The position numbers were made by a program, and so were the translations under genes. A model generated the notes under the pieces. It was not told where the DNA came from. It ran no database searches and was given only the letters and a program-made list of their open reading frames with translations. A stretch of DNA of 64,000 nucleotides from CBDCUF01 sp965222525 (GTDB taxonomy: Bacteria > Pseudomonadota > Alphaproteobacteria > Rickettsiales > UBA8987), in the NCBI GenBank assembly GCA_965222525.1, contig OZ244955.1:1302001-1366000 (forward strand). Direction: 5' to 3'. Below are positions 7,756 to 16,844 of the stretch, in pieces. Numbering within the stretch: the first letter of the stretch is position 1; each line of letters starts with the position of its first letter.

Positions 7756-10557
7756 ATGGCATCTTTGGATACAGCATTAACGAGTTCGCTAAGCAGCCTG
7801 AGGGTTAATCAGGAAGGTCTGGCTCTGGTGTCGCAGAATATAGCCAATGCCAATTCGGACAATTACACCAGGCGTATTGTCGAGCAGACCAATGAGGTTG
7901 TCGATGGACGGGTTTCGGGTGCGAAGATAGCGGCAGTCAAGCGTTCGGTGGATAATTTTCTGGTGGAGGCGGCAAGGGCGCAATCGGCGCATGTCGGCAA
8001 GGCGGCGGCGATGGATGAATTTCTGGCGCGTGGCCAGTTATTCTACGGTGAGCCCGGAGCAGAAACCAGCCTTGATTCATTTGTAAATAACTTTTTTGCC
8101 GATATGGCCAATCTGGCCAGTACGCCCGACCAGACTACACGTACAAGGGCTATGCAATCGGCGGTGAAGCTGGCGGAGAGACTGTCCGGAATGGCGGGGG
8201 ATATCGAGCAGCTACGTTTTGATATCGACCAGGAAATTAGCTCCACACTGAATAATCTTAACCAGCTACTCGGGCAGGCTGCGGATATAAACATTGCGAT
8301 TCAGGAGGCTTCACTTAACGGTACTGACAAGAATGCATTATTTGACGAGCGTGACCATTTGCTCAAGCAAATCACCGAAATTATTGATGTTAGTGTAAAT
8401 TTTGATGTTGACGGTGCGGCGACTCTGTTTGTAGCAAGGGGCGAGTTACTCAGCCCGATACAAAGGTTTCAGCTTGAATATCCACCGATTACTTCTGTGG
8501 ATAGCCTTATAAACGGCTCCCCGATTGCACCGATAGAGATAGTTCTGCTGGACGATAACGGGCTTCCTACCGAGAGCCGTACTACATTGATTTCGGCGAG
8601 CAATGCCGACCCGAGGGAAATTAACTTTACTTCCGGCAGGCTGATGGGACTGGTTGAGCTGCGTGATACCGAACTGCCTAAAACCCTTGAGCAGTTGGAT
8701 GAATTTGCCCGTACACTGGCGGATGAATTTAATGCTATACATAATGACGGAGCAGGTTTTCCGCCTCCTTCGGAGCTGACCGGTACAAGACAGCTATTTG
8801 CCGAACAGCAGCATTTCTTTTCCGGTGATATACGGATTGCGGTGCTGAATGCGGATGGTTCACCGGTTTTGGATCCGTTTGACAGCAGTGAGATGCCGCC
8901 GCTTACGATTGACCTGGACAGGCTGGATGGCGGTAACGGGCAGGGGTCGGCCTCGATACAGGATATTATCAACGAGATTAACTCATATTACGGGCCACCA
9001 CCAGCAAACAAGGTAGCGATGGGGCCGCTGGATAATATACAGGTTGCATCGCTTTCCGACAGCATAGCCAGCACAAAGGCCTCGGCTGCCATAACGTTTT
9101 CGGGTAGCAATCCGGGGGTGGGCGATACTGTAACCGTTAATGGTACGGTATTCACCTTCAAGGATGACGGCCTGGAAAGCAATGGTACCAGTATTGAAAT
9201 ACAGGATACGCTGGCTGCGACGGTAAATGAAATCGCCAGTTACCTGAACAGCGTTTCCAATCCTGCCGTGTCAGCCGCTACATACAGCACTACCGGCAAC
9301 CAGATTACCGTAACCCATGATACTGCCGGAACTGCACCGAACGGCGTATTCGGCCTGAGCGCTGATGTAACCAATGGCGGCGGCACGGTGAGTGTTAATG
9401 GCGGACCGGCAGGTGCAACTGCCAGCGGGTTTATGGCTGGTGGTGTAGATGCCAATGGTTTATTCGAGTTTGATTTTGAGTTTTCCAATATATCAGGCAA
9501 AGATGCTACATTTGAGATAACCGGTGCACTTAGCTTCAGTGATGGTGCGGTTAGTGAGATCGGTTCATTCAACCCGTTTACCTCCACCGCCGGACTGCGT
9601 GAAAGAACAGGCGTTGACGGAGTACCGGATGATACCATAACCCTAGATTTATCCGGCAGCAGCCTTGGCGAAGGGGACATACTGACAGTTTCGGTTCCTG
9701 TGAGGGTAACCGACGGTGATGGGAATATTTATAACGATACTATAGATTTCGAGATAACCATCCCCGACCCCGATGACAGGATTACCAACCAGCGCTTCCC
9801 TGCAACAGCGCTTTCCGGTTCAGGTGATGGTGATATTGCCAATGTGGTGAATAACTCCCGTTTTGCTACTGCATTGCTGGTGGATGCCAATGGCAATCCG
9901 GTTGCCGAGGGTGAGCCGGGATTCCTGCAGATACGCACTGACCAGGCCAGTATGGGGATTGTCATAGACGAACTGGACAGCAGTGAAGGTGGCTTGATAA
10001 CCGACCCGCTGAATACCGTTACCAACCGTGGATTGTCACATTTCTTCGGGTTAAATGACTTCTTCCATGCAGGTGATGAGCTTAATAATAGTGCAGTGAA
10101 CTTTAGTGTGCGTAACGGTTATGACACTGATCCGGCCAGGCTTTCCACCGGTGAGCTGGTATTATCCCCGCAGCCTTCCGGTGCAGGGGTAAATCCGGCC
10201 TATACATATGAAGTCGGCCCTTCCAGTAACCAGATTGCAGGCCGTCTGGCCAATCTGGCCGAGGCTCGTACTGCGTTTGACGGGGCGGGAACATTACCGG
10301 CGCTTTCATTGACTTTCAGTAATTACTCGGCGGAGATTATAAGCTTTGCAGCGTTTCAGGCCGGTGATGCAGAAAATGCACTAAAACAGGAGGAATTACT
10401 GTTCAGCGCATTCGATGACCGGCTGAAATCCACCGGAGGGGTTAATGTAGATGAAGAACTGGCAAATACGATAAATTTCCAGAATAACTACCAGGCTTCG
10501 GCACGTATGATAAATGTAATAGCAGAATTATTCGAGTCGCTGATAAATGTATTTTAG
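7756..10557 (+). CDS. flgK: Flagellar hook-associated protein 1, FlgK (enlarged)
   Basis: FlgK joins hook and filament. The N-terminal D0/D1 region is typical (SSLSSLRVNQEGLALVSQNI, ANANSDNYTRR), and the C-terminal coiled region is intact (GGVNVDEELANTINFQNNYQ). With 933 residues it is far longer than most FlgK proteins. The extra length is in the middle, roughly residues 380-750, in Asp/Gly/Thr-rich beta-type sequence with segments such as GDTVTVNGTVFTFKDDG and DDTITLDLSGSS. This would form enlarged surface domains. flgL follows after a nested repeat. The start at ATG 7756 matches the family. Confidence 0.93.
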   Translation: MASLDTALTSSLSSLRVNQEGLALVSQNIANANSDNYTRRIVEQTNEVVDGRVSGAKIAAVKRSVDNFLVEAARAQSAHVGKAAAMDEFLARGQLFYGEPGAETSLDSFVNNFFADMANLASTPDQTTRTRAMQSAVKLAERLSGMAGDIEQLRFDIDQEISSTLNNLNQLLGQAADINIAIQEASLNGTDKNALFDERDHLLKQITEIIDVSVNFDVDGAATLFVARGELLSPIQRFQLEYPPITSVDSLINGSPIAPIEIVLLDDNGLPTESRTTLISASNADPREINFTSGRLMGLVELRDTELPKTLEQLDEFARTLADEFNAIHNDGAGFPPPSELTGTRQLFAEQQHFFSGDIRIAVLNADGSPVLDPFDSSEMPPLTIDLDRLDGGNGQGSASIQDIINEINSYYGPPPANKVAMGPLDNIQVASLSDSIASTKASAAITFSGSNPGVGDTVTVNGTVFTFKDDGLESNGTSIEIQDTLAATVNEIASYLNSVSNPAVSAATYSTTGNQITVTHDTAGTAPNGVFGLSADVTNGGGTVSVNGGPAGATASGFMAGGVDANGLFEFDFEFSNISGKDATFEITGALSFSDGAVSEIGSFNPFTSTAGLRERTGVDGVPDDTITLDLSGSSLGEGDILTVSVPVRVTDGDGNIYNDTIDFEITIPDPDDRITNQRFPATALSGSGDGDIANVVNNSRFATALLVDANGNPVAEGEPGFLQIRTDQASMGIVIDELDSSEGGLITDPLNTVTNRGLSHFFGLNDFFHAGDELNNSAVNFSVRNGYDTDPARLSTGELVLSPQPSGAGVNPAYTYEVGPSSNQIAGRLANLAEARTAFDGAGTLPALSLTFSNYSAEIISFAAFQAGDAENALKQEELLFSAFDDRLKSTGGVNVDEELANTINFQNNYQASARMINVIAELFESLINVF

Positions 10558-10560
10558 GAG

Positions 10561-10680
10561 TGGTTAGAGTCTGGAGTCTAGAATCTAGAGTCTAGAGTTT
10601 AGTGGCTAGTGAAAGGTGTCATCCCGAACCAAGTTCAGCATGACACCACTAGACTCAAGATTCTAATCACTAGCACTAGT
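10561..10680. repeat. Nested repeat: family C palindrome with a short family E element at its centre
   Basis: CTAGA-type family C units on the left (10561-10613) are mirrored on the right (10646-10680). Exactly between them sits a 29-base family E palindrome (10617-10645) reading TGTCATCCCGAAC...TTCAGCATGACA. It lies between flgK and flgL. Confidence 0.8.
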
Positions 10681-10695
10681 AAAAAGGAGAACAAA

Positions 10696-11601
10696 ATGGC
10701 AGAGAGAATAAGTACAGCCGATATATATAACCGGACGACTGCAAGTATTACCAATACCCAGCTCGACCTGGCCAAGCTGAACAAGCAGATTACCAGCGGC
10801 AAGAAGGCGGACACCTTCACCGGCCTCGGTAATGATGTAAACCGTGTGCTCAGCCTTGAAGCTTCGATAAAGGAAAGCGAGCGGTTTATCCGTGGTAACC
10901 AGACTATAGTAAACCGGCTCAACGTTATGGATCTGGCGTTAAGCCAGATGATAGAGGTGGCACAGCAATTCAAATCCAATATAGCAAACGAGCTGTCACC
11001 TTCGGCCCCGTCGCAGAATTTGAGTGCCATTGCCGATAACACACTGGATATCATTGCCGATTCGCTTAACCGGCAGGAAGCATCCCGTTCACTATTTGCC
11101 GGCTCAAAGACCGATACACCGGCAGTCGGCGACCTGAAGGCAGTAACCAACCTGCTGGACGGCCAGCCTACAGCCAATTATTACCTTGGTGATGACCTGA
11201 CTTTTACTATACAGGCCACCAGGCAAACCACGGTTGAATACGGCATAAAGGCCAATGACACTGCGTTCCAGAATCTTATCGGAGCAGTGAATATGGCGAT
11301 TAGTGCGGAAGAATCCGGGCTGCACGAGAATATGGTTACAGCCAGTGATATGCTGGATGATGCTTTGTCACAACTGATTAACCTGCGTAGTAAAATCGGT
11401 GCAAATATCGAAACGCTGGAGGATAGCAATGTTCAGCATGAGGGAGTAAAATTCCAGCTTGAGTCTGTATTAGGGCAGGTTACCGAAACCGACATAGTAC
11501 AGGCCAGTATTGAGGTATCTATGAATGAGGCGCTGCTAACCGCCACCATGCAGACCTTCGCCCGCATCACCAGCCTGAATCTGACAGACTTTTTAAGATA
11601 A
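10696..11601 (+). CDS. flgL: Flagellar hook-associated protein 3, FlgL
   Basis: A 301-residue flagellin-like protein, of usual length for FlgL. The N-terminal helix MAERISTADIYNRTTASI and LAKLNKQITSGKKADTF match the flagellin/FlgL fold, and the C-terminal helix ends with an ETDIVQASIEVSMNEALL-type pattern, as in the family. ATG 10696 has a good Shine-Dalgarno sequence (AAAGGAGA). An open frame extending upstream to 10609 only translates the repeat. It caps FlgK and connects to the filament. Confidence 0.92.
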   Translation: MAERISTADIYNRTTASITNTQLDLAKLNKQITSGKKADTFTGLGNDVNRVLSLEASIKESERFIRGNQTIVNRLNVMDLALSQMIEVAQQFKSNIANELSPSAPSQNLSAIADNTLDIIADSLNRQEASRSLFAGSKTDTPAVGDLKAVTNLLDGQPTANYYLGDDLTFTIQATRQTTVEYGIKANDTAFQNLIGAVNMAISAEESGLHENMVTASDMLDDALSQLINLRSKIGANIETLEDSNVQHEGVKFQLESVLGQVTETDIVQASIEVSMNEALLTATMQTFARITSLNLTDFLR

Positions 11602-11749
11602 TTTTAGATATAATAGAGGGAGGGGGAATGTCTCAAAAAGTGACATTTTAGGCGCATATTATATCTCTCTTTCGGATAAAGTTGAAATTACATCCATAAT
11701 AGTGTTTTAATTTCTGTGGAAGGTGGTAGAATTAAATGGGGTTAGTTAT

Positions 11750-11912
11750 TGTCATCCTGAACTCGTTTCAGGATCCATTCATCTAATGACGAAAACTTAA
11801 TGGTAAATAAACAGGCTTTGTATTTTGAAAATATAGTGACAACTTATTACTCATCAAAATTTTGCAAAATAGATGCTGAAACAGCAAAAGTATAGCTTTT
11901 GCCAGCATGACA
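11750..11912. repeat. Family E palindromic element (long form)
   Basis: A 163-base copy with TGTCATCCTGAAC on the left and the extended right end AAACAGCAAAAGTATAGC / TTTTGCCAGCATGACA. It ends 14 bases before the fliW start. The remainder of the flgL-fliW gap (11602-11749) is AT-rich with nothing recognised. Confidence 0.85.
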
Positions 11913-11926
11913 AAAAACAGGAAATT

Positions 11927-12403
11927 ATGTCTTCAAAACCGGCAAAAGATACAAAAAACGAAAAAGCATCGAAGGATATTACTATAGAAAGCAGATTCGG
12001 TTCAGTGACGGTTGATACCGAACGGGCGATATTTTTTCCGCATGGGCTGCTTGGCTTGCCGGATAACCTGCATTTTGCGATAACCGATATTCCCAAAGAT
12101 AATATGAAAGGATTCAGCCTGTTGCAGTGTCTTAATGACCATTCGCTTTCCTTCGTGGTTATGCCGATTGATCTGGATAATAATCTTATTGAAAAGAAAG
12201 ACCTGGAAGAAGTGTGTAATGCAGTTGGAGTGCCGGCCAAGAACCTGCTTACATTACTGATTGTATCAGTACAGCGCTCTCCGGAAAGCGTGAAGGTTAC
12301 GGCCAATCTGCGTGCGCCGGTTATAGTGGATGCGGAACGCAAAATCGCCGGTCAGTATGTTTTCCCGCATAATAAATACGAAATCTGCCACCAGCTGGGT
12401 TAG
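11927..12403 (+). CDS. fliW: Flagellar assembly factor FliW
   Basis: A 158-residue protein with the FliW pattern: SRFGSVTVDTERAIFFPHGL followed by LGLPD, FVVMPIDL, and the C-terminal VTANLRAPVIVDAERKIAGQ. FliW binds flagellin and the RNA-binding regulator CsrA, coupling filament assembly to translation. ATG 11927 is chosen because the upstream frame is family E repeat; it has AGGAAAT ahead of it. No csrA or flagellin gene lies in the window. Confidence 0.9.
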   Translation: MSSKPAKDTKNEKASKDITIESRFGSVTVDTERAIFFPHGLLGLPDNLHFAITDIPKDNMKGFSLLQCLNDHSLSFVVMPIDLDNNLIEKKDLEEVCNAVGVPAKNLLTLLIVSVQRSPESVKVTANLRAPVIVDAERKIAGQYVFPHNKYEICHQLG

Positions 12404-12425
12404 GAGTAATCTGTACTGTGGTAGA

Positions 12426-12587
12426 CTAAAGATTTAGCCACTGCTTGTCTGGATCCTGCTTTTCCTTACGGGATTTTTCTTTCTCCGCTTTGGAAAGATT
12501 ATCGTAATCTTTGGTACCTTCCCAAACATGCTTTTTGGCATTACCAACCTGCTTAACAAATTTATCATGCTTTTCTTCAATTTCCAT
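12426..12587 (-). CDS. Small basic/acidic protein of unknown function (53 residues)
   Basis: A short frame starting MEIEEKHDKFVKQVGNAK and ending KQWLNL, rich in Lys, Glu and Asp and probably helical. It is supported by a strong Shine-Dalgarno sequence (AAAGGAGATG, 4-5 bases before the ATG) and by the shared promoter motif at 12632-12689, spaced as in front of two other unknown genes. It is tail-to-tail with fliW. I do not recognise the family. Confidence 0.7.
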   Translation of the reverse strand: MEIEEKHDKFVKQVGNAKKHVWEGTKDYDNLSKAEKEKSRKEKQDPDKQWLNL

Positions 12588-12631
12588 TGTACCATCTCCT
12601 TTGTTGGGTTAAAAACTAGCTGACAGGGGTT

Positions 12632-12689
12632 ATATTAGCATTTTATTCACCCTAATACCATAATAGAAATATGAATTTTTTGTTACAAT
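12632..12689 (-). promoter_or_regulatory. Shared promoter motif, copy 1 (drives the 53-residue gene)
   Basis: Read on the minus strand: ATTGTAAC, 6 bases, TTCATATTTCTA, 26 bases, TAATAT (-10). The same blocks with identical spacing occur at 17836-17893 and 28692-28749. The putative -10 lies about 45 bases before the ATG at 12587. Confidence 0.65.
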
Positions 12690-12736
12690 ACGTCACTATC
12701 ACCAGATTCTAGACTCTAGTCACTAACCACCAAAAA

Positions 12737-12880
12737 ATGCAAATAGACCACCATTTTCCTTATATTATAGCAAGTTATGCTGTAACGGCTATTGTTATTG
12801 GTGCGATTGCAATAGCGAGTATAGTGAGCCTGAAGCGCAACCAGAAGCAGCTTGCTTTACTCCGTAAGGAAGCTGAATAA
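12737..12880 (+). CDS. ccmD: CcmD-like haem exporter small membrane protein
   Basis: A 47-residue protein: short polar start MQIDHHFPYI, one membrane helix (ASYAVTAIVIGAIAIASIV) and a basic helical tail SLKRNQKQLALLRKEAE. This is the size and layout of CcmD, which binds the CcmC/CcmE complex in cytochrome c maturation. No ccmA, ccmB or ccmC gene is visible nearby. Its stop lies 3 bases from the valS stop on the other strand. The small size keeps confidence moderate. Confidence 0.65.
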   Translation: MQIDHHFPYIIASYAVTAIVIGAIAIASIVSLKRNQKQLALLRKEAE

Positions 12881-12883
12881 TGG

Positions 12884-15640
12884 TTATGCGTCTGCCTCTG
12901 TGGCAAGAGTTACGCTTACGTAGAAAGCCCCGTCCTCTGTAAGTTCGGCGTTGTCGGGGGTTGAATCAGCCCATTCAACATTCTTTGCATTGGTGACATT
13001 GGCTAGGTCGGGGAAGCAAGATTCGATAATGTTTTTATCCTCATTTTCCTTGCCGGAAATTACCAGATTCTCCAGCGGCCATTTTATCGAAACATTCTGC
13101 TCTGCCTTGATTCTACGTACTACATCCAAAACCGCACGGCTTGCAATCCCTGCTTTTTCCGCCATTTCGTCAACAGGAAAATCTGTTGCATCCGGCCACT
13201 GACCACGGGAATGTATGGAGGTTATCGCCGCATGACGGTTGTCAAAAATATGGCTGTACAGTTCCTCGGTAACATGCGGGACAATCGGAGCAAACAGACG
13301 CAACACCGCATCCAGACAGTGATATATGGTATGGGCTGCACTCTTTTGTAGCTGTGCTGCATTTTCCGACTCGCTCTCCCCGTAAACCCGCTTTTTCACC
13401 ATTTCCAGATAGTTATCGCAAAAATCATTCCAGAAGAAATCCTCCACCGCCGAACGGGCATCGGAATATTCAAACTGCTCAAACTCCTTTGTGGCTTTGG
13501 ATATTGCCCGGTGCAAACGGGTGATAATCCATTTATCCAGCGTTTCGGTGATTACATTATTTTTAATATCCTCAGCAGCGGAAAGCGGCTCACCATCAAC
13601 CTTATCCAGATGTATCGCAGCAAATTTCGCTGCATTCCATAATTTCGTCACCAGCTTCTTGCCGATTTTCAACACATCCTCAGAGAAAGCGGTGTCGGTC
13701 CCGAGCTTGGAAGTAGACGACCAGTAACGCACTACATCCGCACCTTTTTCCTCTATCAAATCAACGGGAGTAACCACATTGCCCTTGGATTTCGACATTT
13801 TGGTCTTGTCGGAAGCCAGGCACCAGCCACTAATCATGAGGTTTTTCCATGGAATCTTGTCCTCATGCAGATGCGCCTTGACTATCGTATAAAATGCCCA
13901 TGTGCGGATGATTTCATGCGCTTGTGGCCGCAAATCTGCGGGAAATAGTTTGGAGTGGCGGGATTCGTTAAGGATGAAGGGGTTGCCTTGTTCGTCTGAC
14001 ATCTTTGTTCCCCCACCAGAAATCTGGCAAGCAAGTTGCTCAGATTTCTTGCCTCCCCCGCAAGCGGGGGAGGTGTACCTGTTAATCCCCTTGCTCGATA
14101 ATTGTGGGCTGACAGAGGAAGTAGCCCATGTGTCCATTACATCGGCTTCGGGGGCTATTATAACCTCCTCACCGGCTTCATTAACTGCAGCAACCCTGCC
14201 ATCCTCCAGCCTTTCCTTTAACTTATAACCATGCGGCAAATCCGACAGAGGATTAACCGGCAAATCCTCCACCCTCGCCACAATAATTTCTGGCTTCTGG
14301 TTTCTGGCTTCTAGTTTCTGCTCAACATACCAAACCGGAAACGGAACGCCGAAATATCTCTGGCGTGAAATACACCAGTCCCAGTTGAGTCCGTCAATCC
14401 ACTGGTCAATACGGACACGCATATATTCGGGATACCAGTTGCACTCGGCAGCCCTGGCCTTAAGCTCTTCCTTCTGGTCGAGCACCTTGATAAACCATTG
14501 TTGTGTAGGCAGAATCTCCAGTGCAGCACCCGAACGCTCCGCACATTTCACCGCATGTTTAATCGGCTCACGCCGTGCCAGCGAGTTATCATCCTCCAGC
14601 GCTTTAATAAACACTTCTTCCCGCGCTTTTTTAACCGTTAAACCTGCAACCAGATCTATAACCTTCTGCTTGTTGGGATTGTTACCAAGTGCCTTATCCA
14701 GCAAATCCGCATCAAACTTTCCATAGCGGTTAAGCACCACCCGCAGTGGCAAGTCATACTCATCCTTATAAGTCTCATACCAGTAAATGTCCGTCTCATC
14801 ACCGAAGGTACAGCACATCACCATTCCCGTACCTTTGTTAACATCAACCTTGTCATCGGGGATGATGGGAATCCGCATTCCCGAAATCGGGCGAATCGCC
14901 TTCATGCCCTTATATTTATGATACTCATTCGGGTCGCACATCACCGCAACACAGGCCGGCAACAGCTCAGGCCGAGTAGTCATAATCTGGAACTCGCCGA
15001 CCCGCTCTCCACTACCGTCATCCAGCCCGAATGTTAAATAATTCTCGAAGCTGTCCAGCTCCTTGTCCTCAATCTCCGCCTGTGCTATAGCGGTCTGGTC
15101 AACAGGGTCCCATAACATGGGCTGTAATTTACGATATGCACGCTGCTTGTGATATAAATCGAGGAAAGATAATTGTGAAATACGGCGGGATTCCTCACTT
15201 ATAGTATGATATTCCTGCGCCCAGTCCACCGAAAGCGCTACCGATTCAAACAACCGCCGAAACTCCTTGCGAGCCTCCTCTGCCACTCCCTCGCACTGCC
15301 CGATAAATTCCTCCCGCGACATCTGGTGTGCACGGATTTTCTTCACCTTCTCAACAAGCCGTTCGGTAGGCAGACCGTTATCGTCAAACCCCATCGGGTA
15401 AAATACATTCTTCCCGCTCATCCGCTGGTAGCGTGCGATATAATCCGCCTGGGTATAGCTGAAGATATGCCCCATATGCAGCACACCCGATACAGTCGGG
15501 GGTGGAGTGTCGATAACAAAGCTGTTCTCACGTGGGCTGTCATCATCTTCATCCCAGGCAAAAACCTTATGCTCTTCCCAGTATTTCTGCCACTTTTTCT
15601 CGGCTTCAATATGGTTATATTTCTTGGGTAGTTCCTTCAT
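12884..15640 (-). CDS. valS: Valyl-tRNA synthetase with an in-frame repeat insertion
   Basis: A class I synthetase charging tRNA-Val. The HIGH-type motif is VLHMGHIF, and the KMSKS motif appears as KMSKSKGNVV. The editing domain and a C-terminal anticodon-binding region are present. Total length is 918 residues from ATG 15640. The style (PTVSGVLHMGHIFSYTQADY, DVMDTWATSSVSPQL) is that of the ValRS found in Rickettsia. Residues about 523-545 (TSPACGGGKKSEQLACQISG...) are encoded by a family A repeat unit, in frame and without a stop, in a region shortly before LFPADLRPQAHEI. An in-frame TTG at 15670 is a less likely start. Confidence 0.95.
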   Translation of the reverse strand: MKELPKKYNHIEAEKKWQKYWEEHKVFAWDEDDDSPRENSFVIDTPPPTVSGVLHMGHIFSYTQADYIARYQRMSGKNVFYPMGFDDNGLPTERLVEKVKKIRAHQMSREEFIGQCEGVAEEARKEFRRLFESVALSVDWAQEYHTISEESRRISQLSFLDLYHKQRAYRKLQPMLWDPVDQTAIAQAEIEDKELDSFENYLTFGLDDGSGERVGEFQIMTTRPELLPACVAVMCDPNEYHKYKGMKAIRPISGMRIPIIPDDKVDVNKGTGMVMCCTFGDETDIYWYETYKDEYDLPLRVVLNRYGKFDADLLDKALGNNPNKQKVIDLVAGLTVKKAREEVFIKALEDDNSLARREPIKHAVKCAERSGAALEILPTQQWFIKVLDQKEELKARAAECNWYPEYMRVRIDQWIDGLNWDWCISRQRYFGVPFPVWYVEQKLEARNQKPEIIVARVEDLPVNPLSDLPHGYKLKERLEDGRVAAVNEAGEEVIIAPEADVMDTWATSSVSPQLSSKGINRYTSPACGGGKKSEQLACQISGGGTKMSDEQGNPFILNESRHSKLFPADLRPQAHEIIRTWAFYTIVKAHLHEDKIPWKNLMISGWCLASDKTKMSKSKGNVVTPVDLIEEKGADVVRYWSSTSKLGTDTAFSEDVLKIGKKLVTKLWNAAKFAAIHLDKVDGEPLSAAEDIKNNVITETLDKWIITRLHRAISKATKEFEQFEYSDARSAVEDFFWNDFCDNYLEMVKKRVYGESESENAAQLQKSAAHTIYHCLDAVLRLFAPIVPHVTEELYSHIFDNRHAAITSIHSRGQWPDATDFPVDEMAEKAGIASRAVLDVVRRIKAEQNVSIKWPLENLVISGKENEDKNIIESCFPDLANVTNAKNVEWADSTPDNAELTEDGAFYVSVTLATEADA
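14006..14074 (-). repeat. Family A palindromic unit in frame inside valS
   Basis: The unit has arms CTCCCCCGC/GCGGGGGAG and AGAAATCTG/CAGATTTCT, as in the intergenic copies at 797-866 and 55883-55949. It adds 69 bases (23 codons) to valS and keeps the frame open. Confidence 0.88.
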
Positions 15641-15758
15641 AAGGAGATAAAAATAATCATATTTCCACAAATTGCGAGTATTTTGTAACTTCCCCCTTTT
15701 ATTTAACGAAATAGGGGGTATATATAATTGTTACGTGCATGGCAGAAAATGAATGCCT

Positions 15759-15984
15759 ACCGCTCCCCCCTTGAGGGGGAGCAGATGAGACAAGGGCTTT
15801 AAGCCCGCAGTCGAATCGTGGGGGGGTGAAGGGAGAAATTAGGAATATTAAGAGAGTAAGAATACAAGATAACTTCCTGTATTCCTGCCTTCCTATATTC
15901 CTAAACTCCTTCCATCCCCCCACCAATCGCCCGCCCCCCTAAGGGGCTTGTCTCTTGTACTCCCCCTCAAGGGGGGAGTGTGGG
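15759..15984. repeat. Family F inverted pair upstream of the peroxiredoxin gene
   Basis: The left half (15759-15829) begins CGCTCCCCCCTTGAGGGGGA and includes GCAGTCGAATCGTGGGGGG. The right half (15912-15984) is its inverted counterpart, ending in CCCCTCAAGGGGGGAGTG. About 80 bases of unique AT-rich sequence lie between. A similar pair is at 16652-16822 and a single half at 28582-28649. The rest of the valS-peroxiredoxin gap shows no gene. Confidence 0.82.
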
Positions 15985-16027
15985 CACGTAAAATTTTACA
16001 GACTAGAACCACAAAAGGAGAATAAAA

Positions 16028-16630
16028 ATGAGTGTATTAGTAGGAAAGCAGGCACCGGATTTTACTGCAACCGCCGTAATGCCGGATAACAGTTTCGATG
16101 AGAAGTTCAACCTGAAGGAATATCTGAAAGGAAAAGTCGGGATTCTGTTCTTTTACCCGCTGGATTTCACTTTCGTATGCCCATCGGAGATTATCGCATT
16201 TGATAACCGTCTGAATGAGTTCAAGTCTCGTAATACTGCAGTTATCGGAATCAGTGTAGACTCACATTTCAGCCATTTCGCATGGAAGGAAACCCCCGTG
16301 GAAAAAGGCGGTATCGGTAATGTGCAATATCCGCTGGTGGCTGACCTGACCAAGCAGATTTCCCGTGATTATGACGTACTGACAGGCGATTCGGTTGCAT
16401 TTCGTGGTACGTTCCTGATTGACAAGGATTTTATCGTGCGCCACCAGATTGTAAATGACCTGCCGTTGGGGCGTAATATCGATGAGGCTATCCGTATGGT
16501 CGATGCACTGCAATTCCATGAGGAGCATGGCGAAGTCTGCCCTGCCGGATGGGAACGTGGTGGTGAAGGTATGAAAGCGGATGCCGACGGCGTAGCCAAG
16601 TACCTGAAGAAAAATTCAAGTAGTTTGTGA
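16028..16630 (+). CDS. Typical 2-Cys peroxiredoxin (AhpC/TSA family)
   Basis: A 200-residue thiol peroxidase that reduces hydrogen peroxide and organic peroxides. The peroxidatic cysteine is C51 in DFTFVCPSE and the resolving cysteine is C171 in EVCPAGW. The PxxxT/SxxC active-site context and a C-terminal arm are present, so it should be a typical 2-Cys Prx1/AhpC enzyme. AGGAG lies before ATG 16028. The thioredoxin reductase gene follows on the same strand after a family F repeat, which fits a shared thiol-based antioxidant role. Confidence 0.95.
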   Translation: MSVLVGKQAPDFTATAVMPDNSFDEKFNLKEYLKGKVGILFFYPLDFTFVCPSEIIAFDNRLNEFKSRNTAVIGISVDSHFSHFAWKETPVEKGGIGNVQYPLVADLTKQISRDYDVLTGDSVAFRGTFLIDKDFIVRHQIVNDLPLGRNIDEAIRMVDALQFHEEHGEVCPAGWERGGEGMKADADGVAKYLKKNSSSL

Positions 16631-16651
16631 CTAGATGATATGTTACGTGAC

Positions 16652-16822
16652 CACCGCTCCCCCCTTGTGGGGGAGCAGATGAGACAAGGGCTGTAAGCCC
16701 GCAGTCGAATCGTGGGGGGTACCGATTAAGTGGCAACACTCCACTTCAGCATTACACCCCCACCAATCGACTGCGTCCCTACGGGACTTGTCTCTTGTAC
16801 TCCCCATTCAAGGGGGAGTGGT
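16652..16822. repeat. Family F inverted pair between peroxiredoxin and trxB
   Basis: A second copy of the family F pair with a shorter centre. It ends 22 bases before the trxB start, so most of the trxB upstream region is repeat sequence. Together with 15759-15984 it brackets the peroxiredoxin gene. Confidence 0.82.
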
Positions 16823-16844
16823 AGGTGCCGTATTAGACTCTAAA

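Noticed and set aside
9240..9680. Minus-strand open frame within flgK and many similar antisense frames
   Set aside because: Low-complexity Ser/Pro/Ala products, no ribosome-binding sites, and complete overlap with a well-supported gene.
15759..15829. tRNA-like GCAGTCGAATCG segment in family F
   Set aside because: It looks like a T-arm, but no acceptor, D or anticodon stems can be formed and the segment recurs within repeats.
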